Shown: positions 1 to 12,600 of the stretch, in pieces | How the letters are laid out: each line of letters opens with the position of its first letter | Numbering within the stretch: the first letter of the stretch is position 1 | Source: Sphaerolaimus hirsutus | Taxonomy: Eukaryota; Nematoda; Chromadorea; Monhysterida; Sphaerolaimidae | DNA length: 64,000 bases | Reading direction: 5' to 3' | Assembly (NCBI GenBank): GCA_964036195.1 | Contig: OZ038458.1 | Span: forward strand, 16,567,832 to 16,631,831 | Made by a program: the position numbers and the translations under genes | Notes under the pieces: model-generated | Told to the model about the DNA's origin: nothing | The model's input: only the letters and a program-made list of their open reading frames with translations | Database searches by the model: none

Positions 1-189
1 CAGTGGTTTTCACTAATATCGTGTACAGTGCTTGAATTATCGAATTCCTATCTGGTTCTATACCATGAACGTAACGGTAAGTAAATACAGTAGGTAATCA
101 CAAATCCTGCTGAAAATTTTGACAAAAAAACTATCTACTCTGCTTGAAAAACTCCGCAGTCGAAAGGGTTTGACGAAATAATAACTCCC

Positions 190-1056
190 TGGGGCATAAA
201 TTTTGACATGTTAAGATATCAGGTGTTTTGAGTTTCGCCTAAAATTTTACCCCTCTAGCTCCACCCACTGCGGAACAGTGGAGGTTACAATTTCAATCAT
301 TTTGTACTGATGTACACAATGTGCTCTAGCCCAATGCTGCTTTAAGTTGTGACTTGTGATCATGAAACTTTGGCTAGTGTAAGCCACCAGTGTTGGCAAT
401 GTGCTGATAGTATTCAACACTTTCATCAACATCATTGCTATTAAGGTAAAATTTATATGCAGATCAGGGTGATGTGCAAGAAACGTGGGAACTGTGATGG
501 ATGTTTTTGGTGATCATGTGAGATCATTTTGTATTGCAGTGATTTTAATTTTGTTTTGAAGTGTGCAGTAAAGAAGATCGTGGAGGATCATGGAGGAAGT
601 GGTAGTCAGGTGGCAGAGGTGCATTGACTCCAAGGGGGGGGGGGCTATTTTGAGAAGGGGAGACAGAATGGTGAATTTGGTAGTGAGAGTAGTGATAGGA
701 ATGACAATATGAACTTGCACATCACCCTGATCTGCATATTAATTTTACCTTAATAGCAATGATGTTGATGAAAGTGTTGAATACTATTTATCAGCACATT
801 GCCAACACTGGTGGCTTACACTAGCCAAAGTTTCATGATCACAACTTAAAGCAGCATTGGGCTAGAGCACAATGTGTACATCAGTACAAAATGACCGATA
901 TTGTAACCACCACAGTTCCGCAGTGGGTGGAGCTAGAGGGTAAAATTTTAGGTGAAAACTCAAAACACCTGATATCTTAACCTGTCAAAATTTTATGACC
1001 GTAGCTTACTCCTAGCGCGAATGGAGAGCACTGCCCGGGGACTTTTCAGCCGGACT
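190..1056. mobile_element. Mariner-like MITE, 5' end degraded
   Basis: The two arms are inverted repeats of each other: about 190-430 against 760-1010, sharing the CTCCACCCACTGCGG segment. The 3' end carries GGGGACTTTTCAGCC, the same terminus as the intact copy at 16358-17262. The matching left terminus is missing. No transposase reading frame is present. Confidence 0.6.
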
Positions 1057-1674
1057 AAGTAGATATGTAATGTACATATTTATGTCACATGTCTTGATTG
1101 TGGCTTAGTGAAACGGTCGCTACAGCGCACAACCATTGCATTGCCATTTGCCACGGTCATCCCGAACATGATGGACTAATCCTTTTATAAGTTTTTATCT
1201 TTATTTTTAATTTTATTTTTTCAACTGCATTTTAAATGATACCTGTGGTTAGCGGTATACTTAAGATACAAATTTGACTGGTTTGTCGGGATCGGAATTC
1301 TTGGATGAGGCATTCTTTCCGGGGATTCGGAAGTTTGAAGTTTCCTGTTATTTTCATAGCCACGCATTTTTAGCTTGATCACATCAGTCATAAATTAATT
1401 TGGCTTTGACAAAAATCATCCATTCCCAAATTGTCACATTAATATTCGAATGACCTTTTATTCCATTGTCGACGACATAGATTGTGGACGACCGACTAAA
1501 CATAAATATGACGCACTGGTTTACACCATGTGCAATTTGTGTCATTCGTTTCGATGATCAACACGTAAACACGGCCCGTTAACCTATTTATGTACTTGTA
1601 CAGTACGTAAACTTGACTGGCCGCCGCCGCTGCACCACAATATTTATTTCGTCGATGCTTTCGACGCAGTTATT

Positions 1675-1893
1675 GGGGGCTCACACACTAGTTGACACAT
1701 GCCTGTCAACTGCTCTGTGTCAACTCAGATTTCGGCTTCACGTGTCGCAGAGCGATCTCCAAGTGCACATGCGGCAATGTTGAAAAATAAATATTACGGC
1801 AAGTGCATTGGAAGATCGCTCTGCGACACGTGAAGACGAAATCTGAGTTGACACATACCAGTTGACACACCTTTGTCAACTAGTGTGTGGGCC
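1675..1893. mobile_element. Foldback element, ACTAGTTGACA family
   Basis: It begins with CACACACTAGTTGACA and ends with TGTCAACTAGTGTGTG. The inner arms (about 1727-1760 and 1815-1850) also pair, so almost the whole unit is a hairpin. Related copies lie at 5696-5923, 7767-7993, 9343-9509, 18061-18315, 23755-23992 and 29533-30117. Partial copies lie at 34497-34672 and 36835-37033. There is no coding capacity. Confidence 0.7.
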
Positions 1894-2566
1894 ATCATTC
1901 GCGTGTTTGCGCAGCGCCGCTGCGACACGCGCGCGAGCGGCACGGCGGCGGTAGCGCGGCAAAAAGCCACATACCGATCAGATCAAATATCGATTGCAGC
2001 TTTGTTTGCATGGTGCACTTTGCAAGTGATAGGTGGAACGCTTTGACCCGCCCCCCCCCCATCCGTTGTGGACAGAGAAAAGAAAACAATGCGTCTTTGT
2101 TTGTATTATGACGTCAAAGTAACCAAATCCAGGGTATTCCAGATTTTGAAGGGCGAACTATTCAAGTGGGGGGTTATTTTTTCGTCAAAATTTTCAAGCA
2201 TGTTTCTATCATACTAAATACACATTATGTCCTGTTTCTATTGGTAATGCACATTCAATTCCATTGCACACCAGTGGCAGTGAGCTCCATTTGCATTCGA
2301 TGGATCAAACCACACATAGCTCTTTTGCTTGGTTTGACTACATCGATTGTTTAAAAAAAGTGCATCATCTTCCTTCCGTCATTGGGGGGGGGGAATTATT
2401 TAAGTGGTCCTTGCAGGTTTAATTTTTCCTTGCACGTCTAACAGGGGGGAATTGGGTATTCGATGGATGGATCATTCAAGTGGGGGGAATTATTCGAGTA
2501 AATACGGTAAACATCTCGCGTCATCCACAACGTATTTAACCCCTCAAACTTCACCCCCCCTCTCAG

Positions 2567-5500
2567 CGCGGCCCGGCTCCGTAACGCTGGGCGTGCCCTC
2601 GTCCGACGGGGGGCAGTCGCGCCAGCCGCAGCGGCAGCAGGCGGGCGGCGGCTGCAGGCCGGACGAGTTCCAGTGCGCGCAGAGCGACAGGAAGTGCATA
2701 CCGGCCACGTGGAAGTGCGACGGCGCCGCCGACTGCGCCAGGGGGGAGGACGAGCACAAGTGCCGTTGGTTTCATTGGGGGTGTGGCGGCTGTTTTTTTG
2801 GGGGGTTGGGGGTGCCCACTGCCTAGTGGATCAGATGACAAATGTTTGTATTGACCAAAGGGAGTTCCGCTTTAGGCAAAGTCAAATGGCAAATGGTAAA
2901 AGCAAAATAAAATGACAAATGGCATGTGAAAAGTTAAGATACATGCTATGTAAGAGAAACCCGTTGGGGGACTTTTACTTTAAATATTATGTTTTTGCGA
3001 GGATGAAAAAATCATGCAAAATTCATTACAAAACAGCTTCCTTTTGCATTCGTATTCGCTTTTGAATGTTTTGCATTCGTGTGAAACTGGAACTAAGCCC
3101 TGTGATATCTCAACGGTCAAGCCATAAATAGACAAGACATCCACGATTGGTTTTTGATAATCAACATGAAATATTTATCTTTTCAATTCGTTTTTGCGGG
3201 CATCATAACCTCACCCGTTCTTCGCAAAAGATTATCAAAATGTGTGATTCCCACAGCGAAACCATCGATCAAGCGTTTTGGAGAATTCTTTCCCATCAAG
3301 ATGAACATGTCACATCACATCATTGCATTTTCTGTGTTGGTTGGTGCCAGCGTTGCCGACTTTTTCACTTGTTTTTTTCCCTCGCCGAAAATTTCTTCTC
3401 CCCGATAATTCAATGCCATTTTACAAATTGTAAAACAATAATTAAAGTGGTGGCAATATATCGATGTGATGATAAACATCTATAGGTGCCACTGAAATAA
3501 ATACATATTTTTACGATGTTGGATACTTCTGCATATGTTAGATATTTTTTGTTTTCATTTGTAGTAGTTGATTGAATGGTGTGATTGGCGAAATGCTGAT
3601 GATCTCACATTTTGAAATTGATTTACGAAGTTAAAAGAGAGTTGCCCGAAATTTTTGTGTGTAGATGAACTTTTTAATATTTATGTTAGCTGGTGTCACC
3701 AGTCGATTTTTCATTAAGCAAGTAAAAGTGCTAATGTTATAGCATAAAACCAAATAACGTCTCTGTGCGTAACTACTTGTGCACACAGTTGCTGCAAGGG
3801 TAAAAATTCATAAAGTTTTTGCTCAATTATCGGTATTCCACTAAAATCTCTAGCAGTTTACTTGTGCAGTGGCACGGTGGTCTGAAAAATTTCAGACAGG
3901 TATATTTCAAATTGATAACGATATTCTTGGGGGTTTTATACTGCGAATTTTTCGCACGGAATTCAGTTTTCTTCAGTCATGTGATGTTCGAGGTGTCCAT
4001 CAACAGTCATTAAAATATTTATCGTATTGTAAATACGGGATAAGTATCGCGCGACAACATCGCAAAGTTTCAGATCGTTATCGTTCGCGTCGAAAACTAT
4101 GGTATTTTCAGAAGCTGTTTTTCACCTTTTACAATTTTTCAGTGCATCGCCTAGTTGATTTCATAACGTAAGTACAACGGGAAGGAGCGGGGGCTTTTTA
4201 TAGTTTGTCAACCTTATCTGGAGAATAATAAAAACAAACAATAAAAAGTGATCACTTTAAATTTCGGGACAGCAATTAACGAAAATTACGACACAATGTA
4301 AATAGAATACCTAAGTGGCACTCAAACCTCAAACGAATCACCAAAACGCAGCCCACCCCGGATGCAAGGAAAACGAGTGGCGCTGCGACAGCTACGCGTG
4401 GAACGGCACCAGCTGCGTGCCCGATTACAGGCGCTGCGACGGCATTTCAGACTGTTCCGACGGCTCAGATGAGACCAGATGCCGTAAGTCGAGCTTTTTT
4501 CAGTCGATTCTGTTTATTTGTGAATCTGACGGCGGCAAAATACAATCAGCTATTCGAAATTGCTCACCGGACGTGGCGTTCAAGTGCGCCGACGGGCGGC
4601 AGTGTTTCCCGCTGAAGCAAAAATGCGACGGCTACTACGACTGCCGCGACGAGTCCGACGAGAAGGACTGCGGTTAGTGCCCATCACAATTGTGTAAACG
4701 CCAATAAATATAGCTAAGCTCATAAATGTCAAATAGTACCAATAACTTCATCAAACACTGTAGGGGGGTTGAATGTCAATTAAATATTTACCATTAGATT
4801 ATTTACCATCTAGGTCAAAATAGACACAATGACACACCTCCCACCCCACGCTAACAATGTGTCCCCAAATTTTTAAAAAAATAAATCTCCAAAAAGTGCA
4901 AAATTGCTCGGTCAAATGATGGGAAAATAAATGAGTAGCACATTTTTTGGAAACTTCAAAAAACTTTTTTTTCATTATTGTTTAAAAAAAGTTAACTCGA
5001 TCACCCCCCTGCGCGCAGGCGGTTCGCACGTGGCGTGCGCCCTGTCGCAGTTCCGCTGCGCCGACAACCGGACGTGCATCCAGCGCGCCTGGCTCTGCGA
5101 CGGCTCCAACGACTGCAAGGAAACGCCTGATAAAGACGGCCGCGCCAGCGATGAGAAGGATTGCGGTGAGTGGTTTGGTGTTGCAATTTTTTTATATAAA
5201 GTATTTGACAAAATTGGATCCTGTTTTCTGTTTACATTGACTGGCGTTGGTGTATCCGGGCCGTGGTATTTACGCCCTGTGAATGTCTTTATTCTGAATT
5301 GTTGACTGTCATTTCCGCTAAGAATAATAAATAGAATAAGATAGTCAATAACGCTTGCTGACAGTATAACTTCATTTTTTTGCATCGAAATTACAGTTGG
5401 TCTGGGCAAATAAATTGTTTGTAAAATTTTTTTAACAAATTTTTGAAGAATTATGATATTGTGTTGCTTTGTGTTTTCACAGGTACATTGAGGAAAGCTA

Positions 5501-6653
5501 CTGATACATTTTATCTTGTGCTTCCTTGACACAGTATACGACGAGTGCGCGCCCGACCAGTTTTCGTGCACAAACAAGAAGTGCGTACCTGCCAAGTCCA
5601 GGTGCGATTACTACGATGACTGCGGCGACGGAAGCGACGAGTCAAACTGCTGTGAGTTCGCGCTGCATTTATGTCATCAATCACATGCCTATAAAGGGCC
5701 CACACACTAGTTGACATGAACAAAATGTCAACTGAATGTCAACTAAGTAACATAAAAAAACTATTTAAAGCATCACACTTAACAGAAACAATGACAATTA
5801 ACTGTCACGATATAAAATTAACTTAATTTTCAATAACAAAGGAATGTTGAAATCACATAAATATAATCAACGAAAATTGAATTGACACGAATTGTGATGT
5901 CAACTAGTGTGTGTAGACCCAAACCCACCCAACCACCCTCAAAACCCCCCAAACCTCGCAGCGACCTACTCGTGCCCGCCGAACATGTTCAAGTGCGGCA
6001 ACCAGACGGGCCACTGCATCCCCGTGTCGCAGGTGTGCGACAAGACGTCGCACTGCCCCGGCGGCGAGGACGAATCGTCGACGACTTGCTCGCGCGTCTT
6101 GTGCAGCTCGCTCAACTGCGCCTACAAGTGTGAGCCGTCGCCGCACGGCGGCATGTGCGTCTGCCCGCCTGGGAAACAGCTCGACCCACTGGTGCAGAGG
6201 TTGTGCGTTGGTCGGTTTGGGTTTATGAGGTGATTTTGGCAACTTTTTTTGTCTTCAGAGGGTTGGGTGCCAGGTGCAGACCCTGTAAAATGTCAAATGT
6301 CATGCAAAGTGTCAAAAGTCATGTAAAATAGCCTGGAAAATGGCAGCTCGGTTGCCATTTCGCAGGGCATTTCACATGACTTTTGACACTTTGCATGACA
6401 TTTTACAGGTTTTTCTGGAACTACCCCCGATACCAACTATGATTTCGTCAAACTTCATCCTATTTATTCAGACATCAACGAGTGCAGCATGTGGGGCTAC
6501 TGCGACCAGCTGTGCAAGAACACCCTGGGCTCGTTCGAGTGCAGCTGCAGGGGCGACTGCTTCAAGCTGAGCATGCAGAATGACGGTAAACGAGGCTACT
6601 GCCTGTCGCCGAACCACGAGAATGCGCTCGTCTTTGTGGCTAAGAGGGATGCG
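2567..6653 (+). CDS. lrp-1: Receptor exons 1-7: class A cluster I and EGF pair
   Basis: Exons: 2567-2764, 4352-4483, 4550-4672, 5019-5165, 5535-5651, 5962-6210 and 6472-6653. Each of the first six carries one LDL class A repeat with six cysteines and the acidic Ca-binding motif (CDG..DC.DGSDE type), joined by phase-1 introns as in vertebrate LDL-receptor genes. Exon 6 runs on into an EGF module (C-NC-YKC-CVCPPG). Exon 7 opens with DINEC, a calcium-binding EGF signature. The donor of exon 6 (TTG|GTCGGT at 6211) was chosen because it alone restores the Asp of DINEC. Exon 1 begins mid-codon, so coding exons precede it. Confidence 0.88.
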
Positions 6654-9600
6654 GTCGGTTTTTGTGTCTAGCTTTTTCAATTTGCGTATATACTGAGTGG
6701 AGCGCATGCTCTGCGCAGAATCCCACCATGATTTAGTGAATAAAATCTTGTGATGTATTTCGTTATTAATTGTTCCATAATAAAAACGAAACATTATGAA
6801 AAAACTGTATAATTTATGGTAAATTATTCAGATGTGGTTATGGTAGGTTTCCATGCAAAGTGTGACGTCCGCCGAGTTATAGCCATGTGATCTATCTGAG
6901 TCGCTTTCGCCATACAGCTGTGGCGCATGAGCCCGCACCACATCGACTCCATATCGGGCAAGCCGACGCGCGTCGTCGACGACATGAAGTTCATCTACGG
7001 CGTGGACTACGACTACGCCGACCGCAAGCTGTTTTTCACGGAGCGCAGCGAGCACGCAGTTTACGTGGCCGGCATCGACGAGGCTGGCCAAGTGACCGAT
7101 GTGAACAAGCTGCGCATATCCGGTCTGGTCAATCCCAGAAATATTGCGGTGGATTGGCTGTCGAATAAATTGTATATCGTGGAGACTGGAGCGAAAAGGT
7201 TTTTTTCAACGAATATTTTTGATTTTTGCGTTATTTTGCATTTGCATTAACGGATGTAATTGTTTGCAGAATCGAAATTGTCGACTGGGAAACGAGCATG
7301 CAAACCGTTGTTATAGCCGACAATTTGTCGCTTCCAATAGACGTCGCACTGGATCCTATTCGAGGGTTCGTCGTTTTTTCTACTCTTTCCTCCATGCAAA
7401 ATTTTCCACGATCATTTTCACCCCACACAGGTTTATGTTCTTCACGGACGAGCACAAAATCGAGTCGGCCGCCATGGACGGCACCGGGCGCAAGATCCTG
7501 GTACAGACGCACTTGCACCAGGCTTCAGGCATTGCAGTTGACATCCCGGCGGCGCGAGTTTACTTCTGCGACCCGAAAGTTGACCGGATAGAGACGATCA
7601 ATTACGACGGCACGGACAGAAGGACTGTCGCCTGGGGCAAACACAACGTGCCGCACGCGTTCGGGCTGGCGCTTTTTGATGACACTATTTTCTGGAATGA
7701 TTGGGTCAAGTGAGTTTTAGGTTGAGGATATGGGGATGGGTGCGCTAGTGATTATCGTGGCATTGGGCCCAAACGCACTAGTTGACATCAAACTTCGTGT
7801 CAACTAGGTAAATTCTTCTTAATTTTGGTGAATTAGCTGATTTCAACTTTCCTTTGTGCTAGAGCATAGTGAATAAATATTGTATGGTGACACTTGATTT
7901 TCTTTGTTTCTGTTAACTTAAAAAATGTTTTGTATTGTAGAGTTGACACTCAGTTGACACGAATTTGCGATGTCAATTAATGTGTTTTGGCCCAACTTAC
8001 AAGAAGTAGGCTAGCTGGCTGGTGTTTTTTGCTTCTCTTATATGTGAATCATTACTTGACATTCACCTCGCCCGCAGCATGGGCGTGATGAAAGTGGACA
8101 AGTTCGGCCCGCTCACCAACGAGTCCGGCTCAACCGACGTAGTGTGGAAGAACGCCACCACGGGCGTCTACCCCATGGGGCTGACCGTGTTCCACAAGTC
8201 CAAGCAGCTCGGCCCCGACGACGCCCAGTGCATCAACCTGCCCATTCGCAACCCGTGCGCCAACAACAACGCCGGCTGCGGCGACCTGTGCGTCATTACG
8301 CGCAATCCAAATGCGTACACAACTGCCGCTAGGTGCGCATGCGCCGCTGGCAAGCAGCTGTCTGAGGATGGTAGGACGTGCGAACGTGCGTTGAACAGTT
8401 TCGTGATAATTAATAGATACCGTATATCCTCGAATAAGACCCCTCTTGATTAAACCCCCTTGAATAACTCCCCCTGTTTGGGAGGTGGTGAAAAATAACT
8501 CCCCTATTGAATAACTCTCCCTCTGGATGAAAAAAGATGCAGCAAAATTTACACAAACAATTGATGAAGATCCAAAAGAATGTTAGGCTATGCAAACGCA
8601 GCGACAGCAGATACATAGCGTGTACGCAGTGTATACACACATTTTTGTTTTTGTTGAACCTTTACATTAATTGACAGAATGCATTCATACAATGAATCAA
8701 GTCCAATTTTTCTGAGGAAAAAATAACTCACCTGAGGTTTTATTCGAGGATATACGGTAAATACAACATCGTCAATGCTCATAATGACAATTCGATTTCA
8801 GCTTCAAACTTCTATCTGCTGTTCAGTTCAACCAAGCTCATCAGAGGAATCCATCCCTATGATGTTAGTGCACCTATTTTATCCATTTGTCACCACTCAA
8901 AATTGTGTCAACAGAGACGTCAACACGTCACAGAGGCCATTGTCCGAGGCAATAATGCCTATATCGCCGCCGAGTACCCGCCTAGCTGGATTGTATTACG
9001 ACGTCGCGTGCGATGTGCAGAGAAATTGGGTTTTCTACACGGACGTTATGGACAACGTGATTTACAAAGTGAAGACCGATGGGAGTCAACGTGGACAGGT
9101 CGGGCCCATTTTGCCAACTTTCACTTATTTTGGACCATATACAAGGCTTTGTACCTATTATCAACCTACCTATTTTAGCTATTTCCCCCTTTCTGCCTTC
9201 TGTGCCTTGAAAATCTTATACATTGAACCCCCACAACCCCCCTTCACCCCCCCAAATAAAAGTATTTCACCTAAGGAGGAGAGCGATTTGCTATCCATCC
9301 AGCCCCGCTCAATCCAGTGTCAAAATCCCGGACATCTCTAGATTGGCCCCCACACGCTAGTTGACATCGAAACCAAATGTCAACTAATGCCGATCCCGAT
9401 TCAAAGCTTGCTGACGAGCTGACGATTGACGTTCAAACACATGCTTTGAATTGGGAACGGAACCAGTTGACATTTGGTATCGATGTCAACTAGCGTGTGG
9501 GGGCCCATCTAGACACCATGTTGGGGCCAATGTCGCTCACTCTCAGGTGCTCGTGACGCACAACGACGGGCCGGTGTCGATCGCCTACGACTGGATCTCG

Positions 9601-12600
9601 CAAAATCTCTACGTGCTCGACAACATCTACAACAGCATCAGCGTGGTCAACGTGAACGACCCGGATAACCGGCGCGAGATCGTCACGAATCTGACAAACC
9701 CACTAGCGGTGGTCGTGCACCCGCTCAAGGGCTATCTGTTCTACTCGACTTCGGGCAGGCCGGCGCGCATCGTCCGCTGCACGGGCATGGGCACCGACTG
9801 CAAGACCATCCGCAGTACGGAGTTGTCCCGCCCCACTGCGCTCGTGGTTGATTTTAATGAGGTGCGTGTTTTGGGGCTGTTTTTCGTGCTGGGGAGTGTA
9901 GAAAAAAAGTTTTGTATTATGGCTTAAGATTATGGAACTAATTTAACCACATTCGTATAATAATCAATCGCTAATTTTACTTGATATTCTGGTGAAGAAA
10001 TAACCACCCCCTTTGATAATTCGCCCCCTCGAATAACTCTTTAAGTCGAAAAAGTCCATCGATAAAAGAACTCCACCGGGGTTTTATTCGAGGATTTACG
10101 GTATCTATGTAGACAAGCGTGAAACGATTTTCTGCAGAACATGCTGTGCTGGGGCGACAGCCAGCTGCAGCTCATCGCATGCGGTGATTTCGATGGCAAC
10201 AATGTGCGTCGCGTGTTCACAGATCCCCATCCAGTTCCCATCGCATTGGCAATCGTCGATGGTTGGTTTGGATACAACTTCAGGCAATTAAATAATAATC
10301 TGCTGAATCCTACCTCAAATCACACTCAAACTCTTACAGACCAACTTTACTTCATGCACACTCGGCCGTACGAAATCCGTCGCGTCGCGTCCAAGAAAGT
10401 GGGCGGGCGCGCCGAAAAAGTGCGCCGAGCGGGCGGGTCGGCTAGTTCCGGCGGCGGCAGTTTTTTCGGCATGAAAGCGTGCACGGCCGAGGCGCAGCCG
10501 CAGCTCAGACGGGAACAGAAGGAAAACTCGTGCGCCAAGGCGTGCACCGGCCCGCATGAAATTTGTGTGCATATACCGAAAGCCGCTTTGAGTGCATCTG
10601 CCGCCGCGGTTTGTTTACTGGTTTTGTTCATTAGCCTGCCTGTTGTGTATAGGGAGCCAGCACTTTTTTCAACCACTTTTTAAAATAAAAAAGTTACTTA
10701 TTTTTTTAAAAAGCGCAAGGGTCCCATCACATTAAAAAAAGCGCAGGCCAAATTTTTTGTACGTATGCATGAAGACACACATCTGTTTCATCCACAGTTC
10801 ACGCCCGAATGCCTGTGCGAATACGGCTACAAGAAGAACCCCACTCCTGGCGCGTCGCCGCGCTGCGTGCGGGACGGCAGCGAATCGTCCAAGCCGCTGT
10901 GCAACGCCGAGACGCACTTCCAGTGCGCCAACGGCCGGTGCATATCCAAGGACTGGAAATGCGACGGGGAAAATGACTGCCACGATAATTCAGATGAGGT
11001 TAATTGTTGATGTCAAATTTGAATAAGATGAGAACGTAGATATTGTAAATAAGATCGTATTTATGTACAGGAAGACGAGAACGGCATGCCGTGCCTCACG
11101 TTGCCCACGTGTCCGCCAAATAAAATCCAGTGTGAGAATAACAAACGCTGCATTCCTTCCGCGTATGCTTGCGATGGCGATAACGATTGCGGCGATTATT
11201 CAGGTCGGTGCCTCTTGTTGCTATCGTGAGAACTGCTTCCGCAACTGCTCAAAACGCAACAAGTTACGTATTCGTTCATGCATGTGTTACCTTGGGGTAG
11301 TCCCACACCCAGTAAAGTGCAAAGTGAAGTGTCAAATGTAAAATGTCAATAAAACGATTATCACATGACAATTGACAGATTTGTATGACATTTTTTCATC
11401 ACATTTGACACTTGACTTTACACTTTTGACGCTACAAGGCATTGGCGCCTGGCTATGAGTTTTAAAGTTTTAAATAAATGTTGCACAGCCACGTGCACCA
11501 CCCTTTAGCAATGAAGAAATCATTCATTTCAATTCAATAACAAATACCTGCTAACCACCATTGATTTATTCCAACTTTTCCACCCAGACGAGGACCTTAA
11601 GCACTGCCCTTCGGGGCAGCGGCCCACGTGCGAGCCGAACAAGATGCAGTGCGACAACGGCCGGTGCATCCCGCAGCAGTGGCGCTGCGACTCGGACAAC
11701 GACTGCGGCGACGGCAGCGACGAGTCGTCGGCCGTGTGCACCAAGCGCCAGTGCGAGTCGAACCAGTTCCACTGCAGCAACGGCAGGTGCGTGGGAATGG
11801 TTAATAGAAGTTTTTTCACGACCTTTTTTAAAAAAAAGAGGTATTTAAAAAGACATTTAAAAAGCTGTTTTTCAAAGCTCCCAAATATGGCAGTGAGTCA
11901 ATATATACAGGTATTTATATCAGACAACTGTCGCAGTACTTTGTGATGTTTAATATAGCATTAGAATGGCCACGGAGCCGTGGGATAGCATTTTAAGTCG
12001 GGATTTCAGTCTAAAAAATCCATTTTTATGTTGTCTCGTTACGTATATCGCCTTTTGTCGAACATTCATGACTTCCAAGTGAGGTTCAGCATGTAATAGT
12101 GCTCAAATTGCGCGCAAACAAAAATTGCAAAATACCTGCAAAACATCAGTAGGAAAAATTTCGGCTGATGTTTAAAAAAAAACGGTTTCGATCCTCTCTT
12201 CGGTTTCGGAAAAACGGTCTTAAAAAAGACATTTTTTAGAAAAGGACGCTCAAAAACCCACTGGCCACCCCTACAGGTGCGTGCCGGTGTACTGGGTGTG
12301 CGACGGCGACAACGACTGCTACGACGGCACCGACGAGGACCCGAACCGGTGCCCGGCCAAGACTTGCGAGGCAGCGCAGTTCAGCTGCCAGTCGGGTACA
12401 GAGTGCATTCCCCTGAATCGGCAGTGCGACGGCCACGAGGACTGCAAGGACGGCAGCGACGAGAAGCTGTGCACGCACGCGTACAACGGGCCGTGCGGAG
12501 CGGCCGATTCGTTCCGCTGCACGAAGAGCGGCGTGTGCATACCCAAGGATTGGGTCTGTGATGGACAGGTATGTTTTTGATTTGGGGCTGTGGTGTAATA

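Larger units (their letters stand above)
1..2566. other. Upstream repeat-rich DNA, no gene seen
   Basis: I see no coding exon here. It holds a mariner-like MITE remnant (190-1056), a hairpin element of the ACTAGTTGACA family (1675-1893) and a copy of the CTCGAATAA family (about 2155-2515). The stretch 1066-1675 shows nothing I recognise. The signal peptide and first exons of the receptor that starts at 2567 must lie in this stretch unseen, or before the window. Confidence 0.6.

Noticed and set aside
2404-2566. ATG at 2404 as the receptor start
   Set aside because: The stretch has no signal peptide, lies in a repeat, and a clear acceptor (CTCTCAG) precedes 2567 in a mid-codon phase.
4975-5595. 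206-codon minus-strand open frame
   Set aside because: It spans two receptor exons and the intron between on the opposite strand; no signal of its own.
7144-7713. Long plus-strand frame across two receptor introns
   Set aside because: Only the last third is coding; the first part reads through an exon in the wrong frame and short introns with good splice sites.
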